Assembly: GCF_031143425.1 (NCBI RefSeq)
Contig: NC_090451.1
Span: forward strand, 661,444,575-661,508,574
Reading direction: 5' to 3'
DNA from: Pleurodeles waltl
Lineage: Eukaryota > Chordata > Amphibia > Caudata > Salamandridae
DNA: 64,000 nucleotides
Position numbers and translations under genes: made by a program. Shown in pieces: positions 10,897 to 21,441 of the stretch (positions are counted from its first letter, which is position 1; the number at the start of each line of letters is the position of its first letter). Under the pieces are notes generated by a model. The model saw nothing but the letters and a program-made list of their open reading frames with translations. It ran no database searches and had not been told where the DNA came from.

Positions 10897-12127
10897 TAAT
10901 ACTAATACTGAACTCATATTTCCCTACACTAATCCACCACTAATTCCTCTTAGGTTCCGGAATAGCGTGCTACTCGCCAAAAAGCGCTTCAACACCTCAA
11001 GGGTAGTAAACACTATATAAATACTATTACAATTACAATATGTTATGGTTGCTAGGGGACCTTTTGGTAAGCTGAATATGCTATTGCAGATAATATATAT
11101 TTAGTTTGGTAATGAACAAAAGACAATTGGCATATGTGTAGATTGTCTACTGAAACCAGCAAATGCCATGATATGTGTTTCACATTCCAAATAAAGAAGA
11201 CGCAATGGCCAATGGCGTAATCATCTAAATGTTAGAAGATATACAAAGGACATAAAGCGAATGCAGTGTGCCATTATTCTGCTAACAAACAGTTTTTAGA
11301 ACATTTCAGTCCCCATAATAGTGTTTTAGGGTAATACAGCCTTCCTATTTTGTACTTTTATCATGCATAATTTTGTCATTCTGTAAGAAAGAACTTTGGC
11401 TCTCCTTGGGCCAACCGACAGAACCATGGGGTAACTATTACCATTTCCTATAGAAGCTTGTGCGGCACAAAGCAAGCTTAATTTACTCTAAGTAAATCTA
11501 GGCCGTAGTCTTTGTGATGGTGTGTGTGTACACTTTGAGATTGGACTGCTGGAATGGCAGTCCAATGAGGTGTACACATATACTGCTCCTGGTGAGTCAT
11601 CAGTTCCTCTGTGCTTATCTGAATGAAGTACATACTGGACATTGCCCTGCTCATTACTCGTGGTACACCAGATGGGTCACTCCAGGACACCACAGGTGCA
11701 TTCCACATTGTAAAGCATAAATTAATACCTTCAGAGTCCTGAAAACATATTTGCTAAAATTTTATAACAGATAAGAAAAGAACATTTGATAAATTGAGGT
11801 TGCCCATCAACTTGCATTGGAGTGGAGTTTTTTAAGCAGGTGAAAGCTGAAATTAGATAGCTTTAAAGAAAAGAAGTCCCACCTAAATTGGGATGGTTAG
11901 CATGTATTTCATTTGTAAAAAAAAAAAGAAAACTAGCTATCCATGTCCCCAGCTAAGCTCTAAATCAAAGGCTTTCTTCAACCTCCTCATGAGGTTAAAT
12001 ATATAAATATTTTGCAAGTCTGCTATAAACGTTGCGGGTCGTCAGGTTTGAAACGGTTTAAACATGTGTCACCAAATCTTAATTAACTTCTCCACAGCAC
12101 CTTCACCGAAGCCACTGTTATCACCTT

Positions 12128-12138
12128 CCGCCATTTTG
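12128..12138 (+). promoter_or_regulatory. YY1-like motif
   Basis: CCGCCATTTTG matches the YY1 consensus. It lies 140 bp from a CTCF-like motif. This is motif match only. Confidence 0.3.
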
Positions 12139-12279
12139 CGATGTTCATTGTGTCTACTAAGGCATTCAAATAAACAACTACGAATCGGATATTGAACAGA
12201 ACGTAAGTCAATTCATTCTAACGTGCTGTTTACGCGGAGAAATGAGATAGCTTTTGGTAGCTGCAGTAGTCAGTAGATT

Positions 12280-12293
12280 CCAGCAGAGGGCAG
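12280..12293 (+). promoter_or_regulatory. CTCF-like motif
   Basis: CCAGCAGAGGGCAG fits the core CCASYAGRKGGCRS at every position. A 14-base degenerate match is not rare in a large genome, so binding is unproven. Confidence 0.4.
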
Positions 12294-14860
12294 CCGTTGG
12301 TCACACTTGGCGCTGCTTCCATGTTTGAGCCAATGTGCGGAAGTACTACTGAGACAAGGAGATTGCGGAAACAACAGCTGCATTTTATCCCCAGGAAACT
12401 GCGAGGTACATAATACACGTGCTACAACAGCAGCGGGGCGGGAGATATCCAGAGAGACTGTCCACTGAGTGCACGGTGCACGTCACTAACACAAACCGGT
12501 GTAAGGTGGGTGTGTGGTGATACCGAACTCAATGGTGTTGGAACCGTTTTCAGCGTGAAGAGTGGCCACTAAATTTGGAGTGACGTGTAGTTTTACTGTT
12601 AAACATACAGTAATGTTTGGAAACGGGGGTTCAGCACATATCTATAATTTGAATAAAGTATCTTTGTTTGTTTTGATTCCATTCAAATCTTTATGTTAAT
12701 CACCCTTCGGAGTTACCAAAAAAATGTCATTTTTTACTTTCCTTATGCTGATATATTTTGAAATATTCGTATAGTTCTTTGACTACTATGTAGATATTAG
12801 TGTTCCAAAACATTTTACATCCTAAAGCCTTTCCTTTCACTCTCTCTGTACCCCAGAAAGGTTGTCACTTCGTTCACATTACAAACTTCCCTCACTACGG
12901 AGTTGGAGAAAGGAAAAGGAAATACCAGACATTTAACCTCTGTCTTTGAAAGCACAAGAAATGCAACAAGATATGAACGAAATGCATAAGCAGGCCCCTT
13001 TCTTGCTTATTCCCCCCTTGAATTCCTACAAGCTAATTTTGGGGGTACTGTAGAACCTCTTACACCACTATCGGCCCCGACCGGACCCACTGTTTAGAGT
13101 TACATTTTTTTTTAGCTATATGCATTATGCAGGCATAATATTTTTTATTTATTCTTATTTTATATTGTGCCAAGTCCACCCAGCCGGGTGACACAGCTCA
13201 GTAAGCATATCATAAGATATTAAGGCCCTGATTACGAGAAAAGTAGAATTTCTTAAACAAATTTAAGGAGACTTGAATTATTGTTCCTGGCTGGAATTTA
13301 CTTATGGAATTCCTGTTCTTATGAGTTAATCCCCACATAATGGTGAATTCGTTGTGGACCTGGTTTTGCTGGGCAGAATTATGCACTTTCCCCCCCATTT
13401 GCATGTGCATTAATGCACATATTTACCACCTGTTCTTGGAGGGTGCTAAATATCTGGTGGGGGAGGGGGGTGATAGCCTTAAGGCAACAGGAAGGATCCA
13501 GGTGAAAGGATAAAGGAGGAAAAAAGGAAGCGGAGTCATGCCCTGGATACCACGAGTGGGAGGCCAGAGGACCACTGAGACGCGAGAAAGAGGTTTGTGT
13601 GCTATTGTAACCTGGGTTTCATATGATTTTACGACCTGCATTTTCGGTCTGGTAACACCAGCTAGCTGTCATCTGGGGTACGGTATCACAACCAGAGATA
13701 CCGTTGCCAGTGACTCAATCAGGGTGTCAGTTATAAATTGAAAGGATTCAAGTAACTGGAAAAGTTTAGCAGCAGAGTAATACTGTTGTATTAGAAGAAT
13801 TCAGATGCATAGAGAGTGCTGAATCTGGCAAGTGATGGCACATGGTGACACTGGCTCTTATTTTTAGGGCCTGGGGCGAGTATTTCATCATCATAGTTCA
13901 ACTGAAAATATAAGCAGGAAAGCCAGACTAGGAGAAGGGAGCGAATGATAGTAAAATAGTGAAAAATTGAGAAAGGGATGAAAAAGAACTTGCAAGAGTG
14001 AGATAAAGAAACAGTAAATGGAGGGTGGTGGAGGAAAGGTTTTTGAGATGGAATCAAGAGTATGAAACGTAGGTATTCAGCAGCAATCTCCGAGGACAAG
14101 ATTGTGGAACTTTTCACATATTGTTTTCAAAAACTAAATGCTGCCCGTAGATGTGAACAGAAATCTGGTTAGAGAGAAAATCATAAGGAAAAACGTTCTG
14201 AGAGGATGGGACATAAATTTTGGGAAAAGAGCCCACATACAGTAAAAGCTTAAGTATAATGGATAGAAACAAAATAAGTAGCATTTTTCATGTGCCTTTT
14301 ATGAATCTGCAATATTATTATTATAATTATATGGTGAGCATGTATACATATTCAACCCCACGCTGATAGTTTTGATGGTGCTCTCAAATGTTGCTATTAA
14401 GGAAACTTAAGGGCGGTGGGATTTTGACTGATTTGAAACATTGGCTTACAGTCCAGGTTTTACAACATTGTTTCTACTTCACCCACAAGAGTTATCTTTT
14501 TGAGTCTAGTTCCACAATAAAAAAATGCTTAACCAGTAATCGTGTTGCTTATCTTTGAATTAGTATGTTCTGATCAAAATATTCAATAAAACGTACATGC
14601 AAAGTATACAAATCATATGACAAATACATCTGGGCATGACTCAGCTGTAAAAGATCATTTGCAATATTGGTAAGAAGCATTCAGGCAAACTACATGAACT
14701 GGAAATAATATATCTGTGCTGTTCTTCCTAAAGCAAGCTTAAAAGTAAGGAAAGCTGGACACTTTGCTTACAAGTTAATATCACTCTACTTCCCTGCCCT
14801 AATACACAAAATAGAGGCAATAGAAGAGATAAAGAAGTCATTAAACTGTCTGTCAGCGGC

Positions 14861-15430
14861 TGCCCAATCACCGGGAGAACGAAATCTCAATACGCCCCTC
14901 TTCTCCCCTGCAGGACAAATACCATCCCTTTATAGGAAGTTTACACTCCGAAGAGGAGGAGCCGCTAGAGGATAATTTCTGGGTACTGCCTCTGGCGTCT
15001 GGACCTGGGGCCAGACCTGGAGACCGCGTCTTCTCAGTGGCAACCGGAGGCAGAGCCAGGAGAGAACAGTGCTAAGCGACGGAAGAAGAGACGCTCAGAC
15101 ATCTTCAGAGGTCGAATCGGAGTTGAAGTATGTGGGAACCGCCCCCTTCGCTGTGATCCAGGGCAGGAGATGATGAAAAAGAAGCAACCCAAAGCAGACC
15201 GGGAGACGACTCAGGAGGCCGTTTGCCGTGGAGCTGCATCTTCCTGCCACGCTTCAGGAGTAGCATGGCTCCATCAGGTGTGTGGCTGGGTGCAGGGACT
15301 GTGAAAGACGCTTGCGGCTATCCCACAGCCCTAGTAGTTGTAACAAAGAGAAACCATTTGGGTGGGGGGGGCACCGGAGGGGGGCTCTGTCTTACATGTC
15401 TGGGAAGGGGCTGAGTATAAGCCTTACTAC
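14861..15430. other. GC-richer island, function unknown
   Basis: About 570 bp that is clearly richer in G, C and CpG than its surroundings, with a G-run near 15361-15378. Short ORFs at 15223-15482 show no domain. It could be an untranslated exon/promoter or the 5' part of an unrecognised repeat. Confidence 0.35.
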
Positions 15431-17840
15431 TCTCTTGGGGCAACTTATACGTTTCTTTATATTCTTGTTTTTCCTTCCATAGCTAAAAGGTAAACAAACA
15501 TTTCATTTCACCCCATTCCACCCCTTTGAGTTTCAGTGTACCTTCATGGTGTTTATAGTGATGGTATCAAACTAAGAAGGAGAATCAAACACTCATTAAT
15601 ACTTACAGTGCTTCTCTCGAGGGAACGGTGGACAGACCTCCGCAATGGAGCCTAGAAGAGAGAAGAAAAAGAACAAGCATTAATTTTAATCTGATCTTTA
15701 TGTCAAAATATCTTGAGAAGAATAAATATGAAAAGTGCAATTCCTAATTACTGTGCGACTAATTTAATTCCTAAAAAGTGCTGCCAAAGCATCACAGTGC
15801 AATAGTGTCTGCTTCTGTAGTAACTGGTGATTTAAAGTGTGGTCGGATCATCCCTGACTCATCTGTGACTCATCCTTCAATTGGACCCCGGAGAAAGGCC
15901 AGAGCCAGAATTACGGGTCAAGCTAGGATCACTCTTGCCTTAACTAGCTCGTCTACCTCTGCTCTTTCCAGTGACTTTAGACCCAGTTAACGAGGTCTGG
16001 CCGGTTTTGCAGTTTCCCGTTGAAGACCTTAAACATGCCTCTGAAGCAGGTTCTCACTTTGATAAGAGCTCTGTGTGCTCATTTGTGGCCCTTGTTTAGA
16101 CACATTCCTTATTGAGAATAGCACCAAAGGTCCTATACTCTTTCCCATCTCAATGTAGTTTTTCTCCACTGATGGATTTTTTACATCATTCTCAGATCCA
16201 TTTAAAGTAATCTGTTCATTCCTGCAAGTTTTACTTGTCCACACGTGAAGCACTGCCCTAGTCCACATTTTGTTCTTTGAATTCTAGAACTTGCAGCCCT
16301 ATTTTATAATGGAATAAACAAGATTAACAGTCCCAGAATTCAAAGATAGAACCTGCACTGGAGAAGCACATCATGCATGGACTAGGGAAAGTTTGCAGGG
16401 CTGTCCGTTTCGTTAAAGTGAGTTTGCCAGTCTTTCAACCTTGATCCTGTCAGTACAAAGGTCTCTCAAGGTCACATCAGCACTGCACTGTGTGAACATT
16501 TCGAAAGCTGGATCAATAATTGGAATCTGCTGAGACCCTGCAGTCCAAGGACAGCACAATTTTGCTAAGGAGTTTGGATGTTTTGTTTATAGATATGGAA
16601 AGAATGTCTGAATTGATGGCATGCAGAGTGGGTGGTAGGACCCAGCAGATGATTCAGTGACCCTGCAGGAGAGAAGCAGTCCATTCCAGGCAAGATAGTG
16701 ATAGGGTTGCATGGGTGGAGACTAGTGCATACAGTGCTTTAACAAATGGGCTATGCAGGTTTGAACTTGAACTGCACACAGCTCTGTCGCAGATGTCCTG
16801 GCTGAACCCCAATTCACTGATATGCACGTTTTATTTATGCCATCAACATGTTTTCTTTCTTCCTCAGGTCCTTGGCCAAGAGCCATATTGCTGCAGGCCT
16901 GGCCTCTTTTTGGTCCACTGCTTACTACTTTGACATGTATATTTTCTGCAAGTTCTCTTTGACTGTTCGCTCTGAGGCTAATCCTGGTGCAGAGAGGAGC
17001 CAAGCAGATCCTCTTGTGCCAGGGTGAGGCACTCAGACAGGTTGCACATCTGCAACAGGCCACGTGAGGAATGAACTAGGGTAACTTGGGAGACATTTAT
17101 CAAGATCCTGGAGCAGAAAGCATAACAGTCATTTGAAGCAACCTGCACTCTTTTGCCACCGCTTGACTGATTAAAGCTACAATTCTGGAAGTTGAAGTTG
17201 ACTGCTGTGCGAGGTTTCCTCTAATGCCCAATTATAGAAATAAAAATGAATTCTTAGAAGCTTGAAGACAACACTTTCAAACATCTGGGTTGGTGGTTGC
17301 CAGGGTTTCCAAACACCACGACTGGGCACTTTCTATTCCATCTCTTCTCTTTCTTCCACAATCCTACAGTACTTTTCTCCTGAGCTCACTCTTGTAGTTT
17401 GTTTTTCATCCCTGCTTTCCATCTTGGTTACTAATTTCCTGTCTTTCTCGTCGTTTCTCCCTTTTCTGCCTGTGTCTCACTTGCACAGGGACAGATGATG
17501 AAAAATAAGCCTCGGACCCCATAAATTGATGCCAATGCAACCACCGGCAACCACCATACAACATACCTAGTGCCCAAAGTGCATGCCATCATCTGTGTTT
17601 TACATGACAACACAACCATCCCCTTATCGTGGAAGTTCCCAGATTTCAGCATTCCTTGTGCTCTTTGCTTTTTTATTATTTGGTAGTACTACAATGAACT
17701 AGCTTTTCCCCCAAACCTTTATAGTATAAGCAACTCTTCAACAGAGACACCCATGAACAGATTCTTTGGTAACAGAGTATTAGGTGAAAGCACATTTCCC
17801 CAAAAATGGGGGTGCAGTTGGGTTTCTTATAGATCAAATT
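15431..17840. other. Non-coding DNA, nothing recognised
   Basis: Only short ORFs without domain features. No repeat structure stood out by eye. Confidence 0.5.
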
Positions 17841-18445
17841 CAGATCTGTGGGTGCAGTCCACTTTCCAATGTCTGTTTATGTCTGTATCAGTACCTCTCC
17901 TCCTCATTGTACGCTTCCCTGTCCCAGGGTCGGTGCCCCTGGGTTTAATATTAGTATTTTCTTGTTCCACTGCTGGTGTCTCCAAGTCCAGGTGTCTCTG
18001 TGTCCCAGGGTTGGTGCCTTCCTAATCGATTTTTGGTTTCTTCTTCTTCCAGTCTCTCACAGTCCCAGTGTCTCCCTGCTTCAGTGTCACTGTGCACCAG
18101 AGTTGATTTCTCCAGGTCTAGCGCCCATACCTTAGTACCTTCTTATTTCTTCCTGTTTCAATGTCAGTGTCTTTCTGCCTCATTTTAATGTCTATGTGTC
18201 CCAGTTTTAGTGTCTGCTGATCTAATATTAGTATTTCTCTTTCCAGTGTTTTCGTCTCGCAGTTTCAGAACCTCTCTGTATCTCAGTGCCCTACTTTTGG
18301 TGTCTTCCTATCCAGTGTTAAGATTGCTAGTATCTTCCTATGCCAGTGTTAACATCTCCCAGTTCATGCGCCTTCCTGTTTTAATCTCAGTGTCTAATTG
18401 TTTCAGTGTTAGTTTCTCCATGTATGTATGTGTGTATGTATGAAT
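17840..18445. repeat. Degenerate minisatellite with CAGTGTC / TCCCAGGGT motifs
   Basis: The plus strand repeats variants of CAGTGTCAGTGTCTCCCTGT with irregular spacing. TGTCCCAGGGTCGGTGCC (17920) recurs as TGTCCCAGGGTTGGTGCC (18001). It ends in a TGTATG simple repeat. A related stretch at 21590-21710 suggests that the intervening block was inserted into one array. Confidence 0.6.
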
Positions 18446-19400
18446 GTATTTATGTTGTATTGTATTTCCCAAACCTAGCTAAAAAAGCAACACAGCGATG
18501 TACAGAAGTAAAAGTGATTGAAGCAGAAGCTCTGTTCTGAGAGTAGGGTGAACAGTAACTGCATCCTGAAGTGGTGTTGTTTATAGAGGGGATGACTTCA
18601 GCTCTGTCTTAAATTGAAACAGGGTTGAGGCAGATTGGACTGGATTGCGAGATGTTGTTTCTCAAGTAGGCAGCACAAATGGAAAAGCCCTGCAGGACTG
18701 TTTTTTCTTTTTTTCCCCCCACTTTTTTGCCTCGTGCATGATGTGCCTCAGATGCAGATGTAAGTGAGCCAAAGGAGATAGTGATATTGTCATCCAGATA
18801 GGTTGACAGTTGTAATGGATGTTGAACCAAGTATTGACTGGCTGTTGGTTACTGTTCTCGGCGAATAGAATTAATTCTGTTTTGGTGAGGTTGTGCTTCA
18901 GGCAGGTTCTGGACTACCAGATCCTGGTTAGGTGAAGACATTGTTGAAGGAGCAGGATGTCCGGACTGAATGAGGTTTGCCTGTAGAGTTCTGTGTGATT
19001 CAGTCGCGGCTCACGACACGCGGAAGGGGCAGGGTGGCGTGCGGGGGAGGATACATTTAAAAAAAAAAAACACTTATCTTGCTCGCCGCACCGCTCTATC
19101 CGCTTCTCAGCAGGCACAGGTTCCCAGCCTGCCCTGTGGCCAATACTGACGCTGCTCAGAGCAATGTCAGGATTGGCTGGGAACGTCCTAATGGAGGAGC
19201 CGCCCCTGATATGATTGTCATATTGGTGAATTTTGATATGGTCTTATGTTGGTATCGTTTTGTTCTAATGTTGGTGTCCCTAGGTTATGGTGCCTCGGTT
19301 TTAAAGTCTGCACCAAAGGGGAAACAGCCACTGCAACGCAGCTGTTTCCCTGACTAGCCTTTACCATGAATGCCTTACAACGCACGCGTCATCACCACAA
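18446..19400. other. Non-coding DNA with an A-run and a GC-rich patch
   Basis: A 12-A run at about 19057-19070 is flanked by CpG-rich sequence (about 19005-19050 and 19078-19200), which looks like a short retrotransposon tail. I could not assign it to a family. Confidence 0.35.
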
Positions 19401-19401
19401 A

Positions 19402-19464
19402 TAGCCTTTACCAAGTATACCATTACAACAAATTATCTTGTAATGGTATGATTGGTAAGGGCTA
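19402..19464. repeat. Foldback repeat, 27-bp imperfect arms
   Basis: Arm 19402-19428 (TAGCCTTTACCAAGTATACC...) pairs with 19438-19464 with a few mismatches and a 9-base loop. Similar CTTTACCA.../...TGGTAAAGG sequence flanks the LINE at 20030-20066 and 21442-21480, so this is a dispersed foldback/MITE-like repeat. Confidence 0.65.
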
Positions 19465-19559
19465 TGCGCGGTAATGCTGCTGAAGGCTATCAGCGTTATT
19501 AGAGGAAACAGAAAGATCATTCCGCTTCCTCAGAATGAGCTGTGCCACACCTTGTGGAT

Positions 19560-19995
19560 GAGATAAAAGGGATTGGGCCTAGGGGTTGGGGGGTACTATT
19601 TTAGGGAGAGAAGCGGGGTGCGGGGAAGGTTAGGTTTTAGGACAAGGGAGATGGTTTTCTGGCTTAGGGTGGGGGGGGATTGGGCCTGTGTGGGAGGATA
19701 CTCTTTTAGGGAGGGGGCAGAGGTGGAGGGGGTTAGGTATTAGGTCGGGTGGTTTTCTGGCTTAGGGCGGGGGGTACTGTTTTAGGGAGGGGGTGGGTGT
19801 TTAGGTTTTAGGGTGGGGGAGGAAGTTTTTGGGTTTAGGACGGGGGTTTGTGGCAGGGGGTACTGTTTTATGGAGGGGAATTAGGTTTTAGGGTGGGGGT
19901 TCGGTTTTCGGGCTTAGGGCTGGAAGTCGATTTTAGGGCTCAGGGCGGGAGATAGGGTTGTACTAATTTGGGGTTCAGAGTGAGGGAGGGTATTA
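19560..19995 (+). repeat. G-rich degenerate tract with TTAGGG motifs
   Basis: Repeated units of TTTTAGGGAGGGG, GCTTAGGGTGGGG and similar, with G-runs of 4 to 8 separated by short T-rich spacers. The G-runs could form G-quadruplexes on the plus strand. The many TTAGGG matches are irregular, so this is not a plain telomeric array. Confidence 0.7.
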
Positions 19996-20057
19996 TTTTA
20001 GAATGACTGGGAGGGGAAGTGCGCTAGAACCTTTACCACTCATGCCTTTAAAACACA

Positions 20058-20066
20058 TGCTTTTAC
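20058..20066 (+). repeat. Target-site duplication, left copy (LINE)
   Basis: TGCTTTTAC occurs here and at 21433-21441, bracketing the LINE fragment. Confidence 0.75.
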
Positions 20067-21298
20067 CCACCCTGAATGCACAAAAAATCCCTATCTTACT
20101 CTTTGCACATGACTCTCTTCTCATCTCCAAGACCCCTATAGGTCTTCAAACTCTTCTTGACAGATTTAATTTATTCTGTCAGAACTATGGGTTGGAGCTC
20201 AATTCCAAGAAAACAAAACTGATGGTACTTCACTCTGGCCCACAAAAGAAATGTTCTATTACCCTAGATGACAAACCCTTGGATAAGGTCACCTCCATTG
20301 ATTACCTAGGTGTGAGGCTCACAGATAAATTACATTGGGATGAACAGGTTGCAAAAAGCGTTGGTCTTCTGCAGCATAGCGTGGCATCTATACTGTGCTT
20401 TTACAGGAGTTCTACAACTAAAGCTGTGTCCCCAGCACTAAATATATATGTGGCCAAGGCGCAGGGAGCAGCTGTCTATGGAGCTGAGATATGGGGTTCC
20501 TTTGACAGTAATCGGCTCACCATCGGGGAGAGTAATTTTGCAAGGGCCTTATGTGCATGCCCTCCTAGTACCCCATTGATTCCTTTATTTCTGGACTTGG
20601 GTCTTAAACGGATAGCCGATTTAATTATTTTGAGACCCCTATTATACTGGGTAAGGCTATGGACAGTCCCTGAACTGGAGTTGTATAAGATTTCCCTCCT
20701 TGAACTGTTAAAGTGTCCAAACTCTGCTGTTATTCCATGGGTAAAACATGTGTACAGATCGTTTTTCACCCTGGGCCTAGGTGACTTTTGGGAGAATCCC
20801 CATAAATTTGAGAAAACACATACAAAACTACTGAAGTGCACATATTGGTCATGTGTTCGAAACGACTATATCAACCGGAAATCTGCTGGACGCCTAACCA
20901 ATCTTTTTATGGATTTTAAATGGTACCCACAATTTGAATTGTATCTTGATGTAATGCCCGATATCTTAGGTAAGGAACTATATGCTAGATTTCGTTTTGG
21001 GTCATTGCCACTGAAGTCTTTGGCGAGTAGATGGGGACCAAATGTTACAACTGACATATGTCCTGTTTGTGGTGTCACCCCTGAAACTATTGAGCACTTT
21101 ATGTTCTTTTGCCCTGCCTATTTATCTCCTAGGACAAAATGGATCTGTAAAATCTGCCGTGAAATGAAAATAGGAAAATGTGATATAGCCTTGAGGGTTT
21201 TAAAAAGCCATAATTCTAAAGTAGTAATCTACGCTGTTAGTAGGTTTTTAGTGGCAGCATGGCGTGTTCAGAATTTTTATGTAAATAATGTAATTTAA
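20067..21298 (+). pseudogene. LINE ORF2 C-terminal fragment (reverse transcriptase)
   Basis: An uninterrupted frame of about 410 codons. It begins just before the RT active-site block, which reads LLFAHDSLLIS: the usual F/Y-A-D-D has His in place of the first catalytic Asp. Then come LELNSKKTKLMVL, a thumb-like section with SIDYLGVRL, and near the end a CPVCGVTPETIEHFMFFCP Cys/His cluster typical of R2/Jockey/L2-group LINEs. There is no endonuclease. The open frame extends upstream to an ATG at 20003, but those first codons lie in flanking repeat, so the ATG is not the real start. The fragment cannot encode an active enzyme. Confidence 0.85.
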
Positions 21299-21432
21299 TG
21301 ATGATCTTTTTTGCTGGTTTTAATGGGATTTTATTATTCACTATTCATACTATTGATGTTATGATGATATTTATTTAATCTTTGTTTTGCTTTGATGATC
21401 AGTTGATCGAATAAAGCTTGTGTTGACTGACC
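20067..21432 (+). mobile_element. 5'-truncated LINE (non-LTR retrotransposon)
   Basis: 1.37 kb, plus strand, bracketed by TGCTTTTAC. It holds the C-terminal RT region and a 3' UTR ending in AATAAAGCTTGTGTTGACTGACC with no poly-A tail. Truncation at the 5' end and a 9-bp duplication are typical of target-primed reverse transcription. Confidence 0.85.
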
Positions 21433-21441
21433 TGCTTTTAC
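21433..21441 (+). repeat. Target-site duplication, right copy (LINE)
   Basis: Second TGCTTTTAC. The sequence after it continues the foldback repeat interrupted at 20066. Confidence 0.75.

Larger units (their letters stand above)
10897..14860. other. Non-coding DNA, no gene recognised
   Basis: Just right of A1 (about 10940-11040) is AAAAAGCGCTTCAACACC followed by ACTATATAAATAC and ATTAC repeats, which resembles the 3' tail of an L2/CR1-like LINE (weak recognition). About 13222-13420 begins GGCCCTGATTACGAG, similar to the end of the TIR element at 37306, but I could not find the other end. The remainder has only short ORFs without recognisable domains. Confidence 0.5.
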
